Assembly: GCA_905183005.1 (NCBI GenBank)
Contig: CAJJDO010000088.1
Coordinates: forward strand, 310,001-374,000
DNA from: Paramecium pentaurelia
Taxonomy: Eukaryota; Ciliophora; Oligohymenophorea; Peniculida; Parameciidae
DNA: 64,000 nt
Direction of reading: 5' to 3'
A model generated the notes under the pieces. It was not told the origin of the DNA and ran no database searches. It worked only from the letters and a program-made list of their open reading frames with translations. The position numbers and the translations under genes are program-made. Of this stretch, positions 21,514 to 34,200 are shown one piece after another; position 1 is the first letter of the stretch; each line of letters starts with the position of its first letter.

Positions 21514-24500
21514 ATGCAATAAGAAAGTCGGAAGATTATTATAAATCGAAGAGATCAAAATATTTTGTTTCCTTCAAATGCAATAAAGACTTCTAAATAT
21601 AATATGCTTAACTTCTTTCCAAAAGCAATTCTATTGTAATTTATGAGAATTGCAAATATTTACTTCTTAGTAACAGCAGTTTTGCAAAGCATGCCTTTGA
21701 TTTCTCCATTGGCCCCTTTTTCTGCTATAAGTAAAATAATAATATCAATTTTTTAGGTCCTCTTGTGTTTGTTTTGGCTGTGTCATTATTTCGTGAAATG
21801 TTAGAAGATTATGTATAAATAGTTCGTTATTAACTTTAAGCGTAAACATAGAAATGATGACATGATTAATGAGCAAGTAGCCCTTTTGTATAACAATTAT
21901 GTATTTTAAAAAATATAGTGGAAAGAGATCAGGGTTGGTGATATTGTCTAAGTTTTAGAGGATTTCACAATACCAGCAGATTTATGCATTCTACGTACAA
22001 GCGATGAGAATGGCTAATGTTTTTTAGAAACCTCAAATCTTGATGGGTGAGTTACAATACTAAACCTAGTGAACGCAATCTAAAAACTAAATACGCAATA
22101 ACAGAAATTTAGGAGTAGATGATCCATGGGAAATTCAGCGATCTTACCGGAGAACTGTAATGTGACAAGCCTAACAATCGGATTCATAAATTTCAAGGAA
22201 TGCTTCAAGTAGATCTAAAACAGTATCCAATTAGTAACAACAATATTTTATTGAGAGTATAATTATAGTAGTAATTGATAGGGAACAACAATTAAGAATA
22301 CAAAATGGGTAGTAGGTTTAGTAGTATATACAGGTCATGATTGTAAAATAATTAAAAGTTAGGGTAAGATGAGATATAAATCAACTCATATTGAGAGAGC
22401 TTTAAATATAATAGTAATTGTGATATTGATACTGTAAGCAGGTGCTTGTATAGCTTTATCATTCTTCACTGCTTATAATTATAATCCTTTAAATTTTGAA
22501 GGCAAACCATAGTTCATTTACATATATCCAGATAATGATAAGAATGGACCAGTTGTAACAGCAGTAATTAGTTATTTCTCTAATTTTCTTCTTCTCAATT
22601 CTATGGTGCCCATCTCTTTAATTATCTCTTTAGAAACATTAAAGTATTTGTAAACTACTTGGATGGAATTTGATGAGTAAATGCAAAGTGAGAATTAACC
22701 TTTTAGAGTACTTAATACAATGATTCATGAGGAATTAGGAAAGATAGAATATGTATTTACAGATAAAACAGGTACATTGACTTCAAATAATATGGAATTT
22801 CGGTAATGTTGTATAAAGGGTATAGCATATTCAAATGAAGATTTACTAGAGATTTTTAAATGCGATAATATTATGAACGATTTAGAATTGGATAAATATA
22901 TAAATTTCTTCCTTTGTATAATAATTTGTCATAATGTTATTGTTGATGAAAAATTAAATGAATTCTAAGGTAGTTCTCCAGATGAAGTAGCTTTAGTTAA
23001 GGCTGCATTTAATCATGGATTTAAATTTCTAAAAAGAACTAATAATTCTATTTTTATTAAAGTTCGTGAATAATTATTAGTTTATGAGTATATTTGTGAA
23101 TTTGAATTTACATCAGATAGAAAGAGAATGAGTATGATAGTTAAAGATATGTAGACTGAATAATTACTATTATTTTGTAAAGGTGCTGATAACATTATTT
23201 GGAGAAGATTAGACATGAGAAAACATTAAGAATAAGAATTATAAATGTCTCAAGTTAGTCTTAAGAAATATTCCAAAGAAGGTCTTAGAACACTCTGTTT
23301 AACTTATAAATAATTAGATGAAATATAATTTTAAGATTGGTAAAAATAATATAGATCAATTTAAAATGAAGTAGCACTTGATCCAGAAGCAATAAATAAA
23401 TTGAAAGAACATGAGTCTATTTTAGAACATGAATTAATGTTATTAGGTATAACTGCATTAGAAGATAAACTCTAAGAGGATGTTCCTGAAGTTATTAAAT
23501 CTCTTCATGATGCTGGTATTAAAGTATGGATGCTTACAGGAGATAAAATGGAAACTGCAGAAAATATTGGTCATTTATGTCATTTAATTGATTAGAGCAC
23601 AAAATGTTTTAGAGTTAATTAGGAGGATTAGGAAAGTATATTGTAATTATATTTATATTTATGTTTTAGAATGAGATTCAAGAAAATAGGAAGGAGTATA
23701 TAAACTTATGAAAAAATTACTAAAAAAACTAATAAAGTTAAGAAAAATTAATTGTTATAATAATAATTATAATGGTTAAGAGAATAATCTTCTATTAATT
23801 CACAAATAAGATCAGTTCACAAAATGAAAATAAATCAAATGTCTGTTAAATCAGAAGGCAGTGATAATCATAGCTAAAAGGAAATTAAAAGAACATTTGC
23901 ATTGATTGTAGAAGGTGATTCAATATATTATCTATTACATTCTAAATAAATCTAAGAAGAGTTTTTAAAAATCATTCCAAAATGCAGAACTGTTATATGT
24001 TGTAGATCAACTCCTAATTAAAAAGCAGAAATTGTAGGTTTAGTTAAAAAAAATTTAAAATCAATAACTCTAGCTATTGGAGATGGTGGAAATGATGTTA
24101 GTATGATTTAAGAATCTCATATAGGAGTAGGAATCTTAGGAAAAGAAGGAAATTAGGCAGCAATGAATAGTGATTACTTCTTTTGTTAATTTAAACATTT
24201 ATGGAGATTATTATTTGTACATGGAAGATGGAATTTATATAGAACCAGTTATTTTGTAAATTACTTTTTTTTTAAAAATATTTTGTTTACTTTTCAACAA
24301 TTTTACTTTGCATTTTTTAATGCATTTAGTAGTTAATCTTTTTATGAAGATGGTTATTTACTCAATTTCAATACATTAATTACAGCAGTAGCACCTGTTT
24401 ATTATGGAGTATTCGATCAAGATTTAGATGTTCAAGATACATATATAAAATCATAACTACCAAGAGTTTATAGTGAATTTAAGTATCATAAGTTATTTGG

Positions 24501-25092
24501 AAGAAGAGCATTTGCAAAATGGTATGTAAGTGGATTGTTATGCAGTGCTCTTGTATTCTTTGTGACAAAACAGATATATTTAATATAAGTAAATTCAGAA
24601 AGTGGAAGAGTTGATGGATTATGGTAATTAAGCATTTCTTGTTATTGGTCAAGTGTTTTCATAGTATTCATTGTGATAATTAGTGATTCAAATTAATTCA
24701 CTTGGATTACTTTCATAGCTTATGGTCCATTAAGTATTTTAGCATTTTTTCCTGTATTTACATTGGCTTGGAATGAATTTTAAAGTGAAACTAAACATTA
24801 TGCTTATGACTGGTTAGGAAATGCTAAATTCTTTATTGTTATAATTTTAATATTGGGAACAGTTTTCATTTTCAAAAGAGTGGTTAACATTTGGTAGTAA
24901 CTTGAGTACCCAACAATAATTGATAAGGTTAGAAAGGAGAAGTAGGAATTAGATTAAGTTGTGGAATAATCATTACCACCTGGATCAAGCAGATAGGAAT
25001 TGAGTGAATTAGAATTTCCAATTTCAATTGAGAATTAAGTTTAAGGTGTATATAATCTCTCGCATAACATGGGATAATAAAGAGATATGTGA
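21514..25092 (+). CDS. P4-type ATPase (phospholipid flippase)
   Basis: ATG 21514, TGA 25090-25092, introns 21731-21756, 21813-21840, 22047-22069, 22257-22281 and probably 23643-23669, about 1149 aa. It has the P4 N-terminus (SKYNMLNFFPKAILLQFMRIANIYFL), the EDYRKHRND loop, actuator motif LDGERNLKTKY, phosphorylation site DKTGTLTSNNMEF, nucleotide site KGADNIIWRR and hinge GDGGNDVSMIQ, plus ten membrane helices. Flippases move aminophospholipids to the cytosolic leaflet, normally with a CDC50 subunit. The actuator motif is DGERN instead of the usual DGETN. The second intron ends in AAG; its removal restores EDYRKH exactly. Confidence 0.93.
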
Positions 25093-25121
25093 TAAAATTT
25101 ATTTGCACTATTTATATTAAA

Positions 25122-27702
25122 ATGATCCGCCCACGTTATGAAAGCCAAAAAGACCATCCTTTGTAGACAGATGTGGCCTGTTTCTTAATGGTCATTGAGA
25201 TTTAGAGATTATTAGATGAAAACACGTAATTGAAAGTGGAAATGCAAGAGATCTTGGCAAGACAACTTGACAGAGCTAATTATGAACAATAGATTAAAGA
25301 TCTGATGGAACGTCTTCGTTAACTACAAGGGTATGTTAGATTTATATCTTGTTTAGTTTGGTAGCAGATCTTACAAAGGATAATAAGTAGCTTAAATAAC
25401 GATAAGCTGATTAAGATGCTGAACTAGCAGACTTAAAATAATTTGTTGAAGAAAATAATCTAGAGGAGAAATAGGAATAATAAGAAGCGGTTGCCAAAGA
25501 ATTAGACGATCTAAAAGAATAATTAGAAAGAGATTAAAAAGATAGGGTAGAGAATCTAATCTTATTTTATAGGATGATTAAAAGGCTTTTTATGAAGGGT
25601 TGCTTGCTGATAAAGATGATTTGATTGCTGAATTAAGAAAACAATTAAAAGATGCTGATGAAAAATTCAATAATTATCGTAGAGAGAAGGAGTAAATTAT
25701 CAAGGAAAAAGATTATGATATCAAAAACAAGGAAAGAGAGATTAAGGACTTATTAAGGAGGTTAGCTGAATTTGAAGGTAAGTTATAAGGTAAAAGACCT
25801 GATGAAATTCAGCGAGATTTGGAACGTTTAAAAAAGGAATTAGCTGATAAAGACAAGGAAATTGATAAATTAAAAAAGAAGATTGGAGATTTAGAAGCTT
25901 AATTAGCATTATTAAAATAATAATTATAGGATGCTAAAGATAAGCTTAAAGATACTTTATCATAATTAGCAGATGCAAAGAATTAAGCAACATAAGCAGC
26001 TAAAGATAATGATGCTAAAAATTAAAGGAGAATAAGAGAACTAGAATAATTAGTTGAGTAATTGAAGGCTGAAATTGATAGATTAAATGCATTGATAGAT
26101 AAATTAAATTAAGATGTTGCATCTGGTATTGAAAGAGAAAAATAATTGAATGATAATTTACAAAGTAATCTCAATATCCTAAATTAGAATAACTAAGTGA
26201 TAATGGATCAGTTTCTGCAGCTAAATAAAATAGATAAGCAAAATAAGCAGAATAAGCTTAATAATAATTGACTTAGACTTCTTAAAAGTTAAAGGATGCT
26301 GAAAAAGATAATAATGAACTTAAAAAGAAATCAAATGAATTGGATAGATAGTTAGAAGAAGCTAGAAAATTAATTAAATAATTATAAGATGAAATTGCAG
26401 CTTTAAAAGAAAAATTATTATTGTCTCAGACTGAAAATGATGATCTAAGAAATTAATTAAATGATTTATAAGATTAATTAACTGAAGCTTTGTTAGATAA
26501 AGATTATCTTTAAAAATCTCTTAAAGATTAAGAAGATGAACTCAATAGAGTTAATGATTAATTATAAGATTTAAATAATGAAAAAGAATAAGCATAAGCA
26601 GCTGCTTTGGAAGCAAAATAATAACTTCAGAATTTAGAAGATGAAAAAGCTTAGGGAGATGCTGATAAAGAATAAGAATAAAATAAATTAAATGATTTGG
26701 AAGATAGGGTAGCTGATCTTGAAGATTAAATTGAAGATTTGGAAAAAACAAGAAATCGTTTACTTAACTAAATTTAAGATTTAATTGATAAATTGCATGA
26801 TGAAAGAGAATTATGTGAATATTATCATAAACTCTGTTCTGATTAAGAACATTAAAATAAATTATTATAAGATTAAGAAAAGTAATTAAAAGATTAAGTT
26901 TAAAAATTAAATAATGATATTGAATAGATGGAAGAAGATCATGATGAAGCATAAAAAAGATTAGTAGAATTAGCTTAAGAATAAGAAGCCCTTAAGGAGT
27001 TAGCTGCTTCAAATTAAGATAATGTTATTGATAGAGAAGCTTATGATAATTTATTAAATTAGTTGGATGAGAAAAATAAAGAAATAGAAGATTTAAATGA
27101 ATTATTAAGAAGATATGAATAATAATTTAAAATGTTAAGAGCTGAATTAGCTAGAGTGAATTTAGCTTAATTAAAAGATAAAAAGAGTAAATAAGATACT
27201 GAGGCACTATTAACAAAAATCATGATTATGTAGGCAGAAAATGAACGATTGTAATAGGCTGCCAAACAATTACAATCTTAAGTTACTTCTCCTGAAGGAT
27301 TGAAAAAAACTGGAAGTTAGATTAATGATACTGTTTAAGGAAAAGTTGAATCATTACAAAAGGAAAATCTTAAACTTGAAGATTAAGTTAGTGAGTATGA
27401 AAATAAGATTGCATTGTTGACTATGGAATTGAAAAGATTGAAAGACTCAAAGTAAATGAATAATTTTATAATTTAGACCAGAGATTCTTCCAATCAAATC
27501 CAATGGTAGCGATGAATAATAACTTTAATTACAAGTTCAATAATTATAATAATAAGTTTAATAATTATAGAATGGAGGATTATTGTAATCAAATGGATAA
27601 CCTTTATCAAAAGAGGATAGAAGATTATCTGATTTGTTATGCCTAGTGACAATCATGGCTGCTGAAATAGAGAACCTTAGAACTCTCATTGCCTTGCATT
27701 GA
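25122..27702 (+). CDS. Long coiled-coil protein
   Basis: ATG 25122, TGA 27700-27702, introns 25331-25356, 25547-25572, 26165-26187 and 27452-27476, about 826 aa. Apart from a globular start (RYESQKDHPLQTDVACFLMVIEIQRLLDENTQLKVEM) the protein is a continuous Gln/Glu/Asp/Leu-rich coiled coil with clean heptads from residue 60 to 740, then KSNGSDEQQLQLQVQQLQ and a conserved-looking C-terminus (RRLSDLLCLVTIMAAEIENLRTLIALH). This is typical of basal-body, cortical or Golgi scaffold proteins; which one is unknown. It starts 29 bp after the flippase stop. Confidence 0.8.
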
Positions 27703-27748
27703 GATGAATAAATATAAGATACATTATTAATATTTTTTTGAGTATACA

Positions 27749-28934
27749 TCACTCCTCGTAAAAGAATTAGGGAACTACACCCTAATTAATAGTTGTTGAA
27801 TTATCACTAAATTCTTGACTAAATGTAGGTTCTTCAAATTGAAATTCATCAGTCTCAAATTTTCCATTGGCTCCATAATAACTTAAACAACTTTGATTAG
27901 GTGTCAAAGCTAGATATTAATATGTAGAAAATACCAATAGTATAAGGTTTATCATATTCAATTTTAATTGCTTTTTTGAAATACATTTTACCAATATGAT
28001 TTACAAATTCCATGTCATTCTTAATTACAAATTTGTCTTAGTAAATTATTTTTTTACTAATTAAAATAATATAATACCTATTAAGATTTGATCCTTCAAA
28101 TATTTGCACTTAAAATACTAACTCTTATTCTGGCCAAGTTGTAATCTCATATAAACCTACACCTGAAAGCCAAATATCATGTTTCTTTTTTGATCTTAAA
28201 CATATGGCATCAGTCTCTTTTAAATTCCATTATTCATATGTTAATTGATATCTATTTTGACTGCTCTATATCTTAACTTATTTTTTTATTGGATGTTAAC
28301 AAGTTTCATATAATTTTTTCAAATCAATTAAACACTAATAAAATATATTAAGATATATTACTTTCTCCAACCAATATTTACTCTCTCTTTCAATAACTTC
28401 AGCAGTCTTTATGAGTTTTTGAGCCTACTAATTAACTTCAGTATCTCTCAATATCCATATTTATCCATCACATGTTTTTAAAAGTGGTTCAATCTTCTCG
28501 ATTGCCTGTTCTATCTATATTTTTGATAATTTATCCATATTCAACATTGATATTGATTTTTCAAAAGCATCTCCTACAAATAAGTCTGCTTCCAAATCAA
28601 GTAATTTAATTTATTTCTCTATTTCTTTTTCTAATTTATTAAGGATTTCCTTTATTTCAATTAAGTTTTATCTGAAGGTTTGTTTTATATTGTGATGCTT
28701 TGCAAATATTTCATTACCTTTATTGTGCAATTCTTATTAATTCTTAGGATTATTAGCTTTATTAAGACTTTGAACAATTGTTTTAAGTGGGAATACATTT
28801 TTAACATGGTCTTAATGAGATTTTAATAAACAAAATGAACAGATTAATCCTTTATTTAAACATTCTGCTTCTAAACAAAATAAATTGAGAGGATTATCTA
28901 AATGTTCTTTGTCTTCACAATATAAGGCTTACAT
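27749..28934 (-). CDS. B-box zinc-finger protein with PHR-like C-terminal domain
   Basis: Minus strand, ATG at 28932-28934, stop 27749-27751, introns 28335-28361, 28057-28077 and 27910-27934, about 370 aa. Residues 6-46 (CEDKEH...CLEAEC...CSFCLLKSHQDH) form a B-box zinc finger. A coiled-coil stretch (residues 60-170) and a beta-rich C-terminal domain follow, ending LTPNQSCLSYYGANGKF, which resembles PHR-type beta-sandwich domains. The plan B-box, coiled coil, beta sandwich is that of TRIM-like proteins, but no RING is present before the B-box. Partner unknown. The start codon is 8 bp from the divergent neighbour's start. Confidence 0.75.
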
Positions 28935-28946
28935 TTAATTAAATGT
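28931..28946. promoter_or_regulatory. 16-bp palindrome holding two divergent start codons
   Basis: The sequence acatttaattaaatgt is a perfect palindrome. CAT at 28932-28934 is the ATG of the B-box gene (minus) and ATG at 28943-28945 starts the coiled-coil gene (plus), leaving 8 bp between. Both starts are supported: the zinc-binding Cys begins at residue 6 of one protein, and the other reads straight into a coiled coil. Promoters must overlap the coding sequences or lie inside them. Confidence 0.7.
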
Positions 28947-30651
28947 TAAAATTATTCAATAAAGAAAAGAAGAAAGCTCCTTAAATTCAAAATGTGCTTA
29001 CAATTGAAGAATTTTTCAAGAGAGATGAATATGAGATTAATGATGAGTTTTGGAAAATGAATGCTACTTAACTTGAAGAAACATGTAAGAAATAAGAAAA
29101 GTATATAAAAAAATTGAAAACCTTATATGCTGCAGTATAATAGATATTTAATAAATTCAATAGCATTTAGATTATCTAGAATAATTATTGATAAAACATG
29201 AAGAAGAAAAGAAGAAATTAAGAACAGAAATAGAAGAATGGCAAATTAAAAATTGTAATATTTAAATTGTATCATAAATATATAGAAAGCAATTTTGAAC
29301 TTAAGCAATAGATTGAAGTTTAATATTAATAGATGTACGAATAATTTTCTACTCAATCTTTACAATAGAAATAACCTTAAATTATAGAGGAACATAAATA
29401 AGAGCCATAAAATACAGATTTATTAGAATTAGTTGAACCAAAGGAAGAAGAAATAGAAAGATTAAGATTATAATGTATAAAAGTATGTGAAGAAATGAGA
29501 AGATTACAAGAAGATAATGATGATCTTAGCACTGCTTTAGATGCAGAGAAATAACATAAAGAGTAATTAAGATAATAATTTGAATAATAAAAAGTATAAT
29601 TTTAATAAGAGATATCTGAGTTAGAAAATAAAATAAAAAATATATAAAATGAAGGATAAACAAATTTTTAAAAATTAGAAGATAAAATAAGAAATTAAAA
29701 AGATTTAGAATAAAATATATCTGAATTATCAAATAAAATTCATGAATTGGATAGTAAATTATTATAAGAAAAAATTAAAGTTGATTAAAAAAATAAAGAT
29801 TGTATTAGATTGGAAGATTAAATTAATGAATTAAAAAATTAGATTGAACAAATGTCAAATTAAATAAATATATAAAAAAGTAAATTGTAATTATTAGAGA
29901 CAAAAAGATAGAAAGATAAGGTTACAATTAATGAATTAAAAAATAATATTGCATTATCACAGAATAATATTGAATTAATATAATTTTAACAAAAAAATGA
30001 ATTATAAAATTTGAATTTGCAAATTAATGAATTATAACTAAAAAGCAATTTATATGATTAACTTAAAGTATAATATGATTAATTGCAAAATTAATTGATG
30101 GATAAAAATGTAAAAGTTTAATAATTATTTCATTAAATTTCAGATATGGAATAATAGATAGAATAAAAGAATAAGTATAAAATTAAATTAATTAAAGATA
30201 GTAATAAAATAAAGATGAAATACAAATATAAAAGGATATTGAAAGAGAAAATTTAATTTAACATCTCACACTTAAAAGAGAGAATGCAAGAGTAGAAATT
30301 GAGTAATTAAATGATAAGATAATATCTTTAATGAAATTAGTGGATTCTATCAAAAGTAAAGCTTCATAAAATAATGATATTTAATAAATTATTAAGCATA
30401 ATTCAGATATACTCAACAAATCAGAAATGCTATAAAAAAGTAATAGAAGGATATAATTATTTCCAACACTTCATAAATGTTTAACTGAATTAAGAAAATT
30501 GGAAGATAAATGTTATAAATTATATATATAGACTATGATATCTGATTTTTAGAATAAAGATTCAACAATTTAGATTGAAAGATATTTAAATGATATTGGA
30601 AGAAGATCTTAAGAAATTATAGATCTTTTAGATGAAATGGGTTTGAAATGA
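28943..30651 (+). CDS. Coiled-coil protein
   Basis: ATG 28943, TGA 30649-30651, introns 29135-29163, 29255-29285 and 30175-30197 (the last ends AAG), about 541 aa. N-terminus MLKLFNKEKKKAPQIQNVLTIEEFFKRDEY, then continuous coiled coil rich in Gln/Glu/Asn, and a less repetitive C-terminal 100 residues (LFPTLHKCLTELRKLEDKCYKL, RRSQEIIDLLDEMGLK). The next in-frame Met is residue 37, so translation could begin there if the palindromic start is not used. Scaffold role likely; exact role unknown. Confidence 0.75.
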
Positions 30652-30706
30652 AATAATATATTATTAACAATTATTTGTAGATTTATATTATTTTATTGAG
30701 TGATTT

Positions 30707-31086
30707 ATGAAATTAGTCAGATTTCTTATGAAACTCAAAAATGAGTAGGTGATTGTAGAATTAAAGAATGGCACAGTAGTTTTAGGTACAATAACTGGAG
30801 TAGATGTAAGAATGAATACTCATTTGAGCAAAGTGAAATTGACATTAAAAGGAAAGAATCCTGTAGGATTAGATTAATTGACAATAAGAGGTTTAGAAAA
30901 AGATAATTAATATGAATAGGAAATAATATAAGATATTTCCATCTATCCGAGAATTTATAAATAGACAATCTATTGGTGGATGAATCAATATCTAAATCTA
31001 AGAAGGTGAAAGCAGGAATGGAAAAGAATGATCCAAATTTTAAGAGAAAAAAGAAGAATAAGGTAACTCGTTTACCAAGAAGATGA
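30707..31086 (+). CDS. SNRPD1: Small nuclear ribonucleoprotein Sm D1
   Basis: ATG 30707, TGA 31084-31086, one intron (30891-30919, GTTT...TAG), 116 aa. The protein starts MKLVRFLMKLKNEQVIVELKNG and continues TITGVDVRMNTHLSKVKLTLK and TIRGNNIRYFHLSENLQIDNLLVD, nearly identical to Sm D1 of animals through the Sm1 and Sm2 motifs. Sm D1 is one of the seven ring proteins on U1, U2, U4 and U5 snRNAs, so it is part of the spliceosome that removes the tiny introns of this genome. Its basic tail (KSKKVKAG, KRKKKNKVTRLPRR) replaces the Gly-Arg repeats seen in animals. Confidence 0.97.
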
Positions 31087-31277
31087 ATAAGGATAGTTAT
31101 TTATTTAATAATCAAATAATCAAGTTATAGTTTATATAAGTGTTGTATTTGTAAATTAATTTTATAAAAAATAAAATAATAATTTGAATTTGTTAATTCT
31201 TTTTTTATTATTCTTTGATTGCAATGTTTGAATTTTATGAATAAAAATATTTAAATAATTTAGATTTAAATATATAA

Positions 31278-34200
31278 ATGTTACAAGTAGTACTTTCAGA
31301 TGAATAGAATTTATCAATTTCTTAAGATATACCTCATTAAGGTTATAAGTACACAGGATACCAAAACAAACCTTAGTGAAAATAGTTAATGCGGCATAGG
31401 AAAGACTATTTGCAGAAGAAATTGATTTAATAGAAAATATTCAAGGTATTTTTACAATAGAAAATGGATTATAAACAAATTTCGCAAAAGGATTAAAAGG
31501 AGATGATTTTCATGAAAGAGACTTATTATATGGGAATAATTTAAAACCTGTAATTCCTCTTAAAAAATATATACAATTGCTTTTATAAGCTTTGGAAGTT
31601 TAAATTGAGTATATAATAATAGGATTTCATAATGAGAATATTATTAGTGGCTTCGATAGTGTCAATTGTTATAGGAGTCTCAACAGCAGATGATGATCAT
31701 CGTTCATTAGCTTGGATAGAAGGATTTGCTATATTTATAGCAGTTTTTGTATGTTGTAATGTGACAGCAATAAATGTATAAATATATGCAATAGTTAGGA
31801 TTATTAGAAAGAAAGACAATTTTAAAGTTTGAATTAAATGGCTGACAGCAGAAAAACAGTAACAGTTTGGAGAGATGGAAGCAAGATTGATTTACATTAG
31901 AGCTTGGTTATGGTTGGTGATATAATTTAAATCTTTGAAGGAATGGAAATACCAGCTGATTGTTTTGTTATAGAGGCAGCAGAATTAACAGCTGATGTAT
32001 AATAATTATAATATGTAAAAGAAAAGTGCAATGAAAGGTGAAACAGATCCTATAAAAAAAGATACATATGAGAATTGTAAAAAGTAAAGAAATAAATTGA
32101 GAGATCAATAGAATGAATTGGGTAGACATGATATTCCATCTCCAGTTATGCTGAGTGGTACAAAAGTATTATCAGGTGAAGGGAGAATAGTAGTGGCAGT
32201 AGTTGGAGATTCAAGTTGTGTTGGCAAAATCTCTTCTTTGCTTGCAACTGAAGAAGTATAATCGACACCTTTATAAGAGAAATTAGAAATAATTGCTTAA
32301 GATATTGGAAAGTTTGGATTAATAAGTGCAGGTTTAATTTTATTTATTTTGTTATTGAGATTTACTATAGAAAGAATATAAAGAAGATTCATTTGAAAAG
32401 GATCATATTAAAGAAATGCTTAATTTCATTATAATTTCAATTACAGTAATTGTTGTAGCAATACCAGAAGGCTTACCCCTTGCTGTAACACTTTGTTTAG
32501 CTTATTCTACTAAGAGAATGTTAAAGGATAATAATCTAGTTAGAAAAATGGCTGCTTGTGAAACTATGGGAGGAGCTTATATGGTATGCTCAGATAAAAC
32601 AGAAACATTGACATAGAATAAAATGTTTATGGTTAAGATTTGGAATGATACATTAATGGATATTGATGCATATAATGAGTAATTAAATTTAAGTAGTTAC
32701 TTACCAATTCAAATGCACGAATTATTCATTTAATCATCAATGGTTAATGGAACAGCTATGATTAGACCAGAAGAAAAAGGAAGTAAAACAGAAGTAGCTA
32801 TGATTTTATTTGCAGAAAAATGTGGCATAATTTATGAAAAGGAAAGAGATATACATCAAGCAACTATGAAGATCCCTTTTTCGAGTAAGAGAAAAAGGAT
32901 GGCAATGATTATTGGTGGCAAAAGATTGGTTATTAAAGGAGCTAGTGAAATTATTTTAGAAGGATGTAATAAATTACACTCTAAATCAAAGGGAATTATC
33001 TCTATTGATTCATCAATTAGAAATAGTATTGAGTCATCCATAGAAGAAATGGCTTCATAGTCTCTTAGAACTATTGGATTAGCATACAAAGATCTCAATG
33101 GTAATGAAGATCTTGTAAACAAAAATGATAAAGGTGTTTATGATATAGAAACTTAAGATCTTACATTAATTGCTTTAGTAGGAATTAAAGATATTCTTAG
33201 AGCTGAAGTACCAGGTGCTGTAGCTAATTGTAAAACAGCTGGAATCAAAGTTAGAATGGTTACTGGAGACAATAAAATCACAGCTAGAGCAATTGCTAAA
33301 GAATGTGGTATATTAATTGATGAAAATCAATCTCTTGTTTTAGAAGGACCTGATTTTGTAAATAGAATTGGTGGAATAATTTGTAAATGGTGTCGAATAC
33401 CAACATGTGATTGTCCAAGAGATCAATAAACTGCCAAATAATTAGGTAAATAGATTAGAGTTGATACAATTTAAAATGGGGCAGAATTCGATAAAATATA
33501 TCCTTTTTTAGATGTGTTGGCTAGAAGTAGACCTGAAGATATATATGCACTTGTAACAGGTCTTTTGGAACGAGGACATGTTGTAGCAGTAACAGGTGAT
33601 GGTACTAATGATGGTAAATTCTAAATTATTTTATTTTACTAGCTCCTGCATTAAAGAAAGCTGATGTGGGTTTTGCAATGGGGATAGCAGGAACTGAAGT
33701 AGCTAGAGAAAGTGCTTCGATTATTTTATTAGATGACAATTTTAGTTCAATTGTAAAAGCTGTATTATGGGGAAGGAACATTTACGATTCAATAAAGAAA
33801 TTTTTATAGTTTTAATTGACAGTGAATGTAGTTGCTGTAGCATTGACACTTATATCTTCTGTTTTAATAAAATAAGAAGTTTTAAAACCAATATAAATGC
33901 TTTGGGTTAATTTGATAATGGATACATTTGCATCATTAGCTTTGGCCACTGAAACTCCAACTCCAGAGTTATTATAGAGAAAACCTCACAATAGAAATGA
34001 ATACATGATATCTTCGAAGATGTTTAAACATATTATAGGATAAGCCATTTATCAAATGATTATAATGTTAACGCTTTTATTTTCTGCACAAAGTTTTGTT
34101 CCAGAGTTTAAGGGATAAGAAGATGAATCATAAGATTATATAGGTAATTTATAATTCAAATATTCAAATACTTACTTTGATGAATCTATTAAACTTCATA

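Noticed and set aside
26551..26952. Minus-strand Leu/His-rich ORFs
   Set aside because: Shadows of the long coiled-coil gene on the plus strand.
32856..33122. Minus-strand ORF in the PMCA gene
   Set aside because: Shadow of the well-conserved PMCA nucleotide-binding domain on the other strand.
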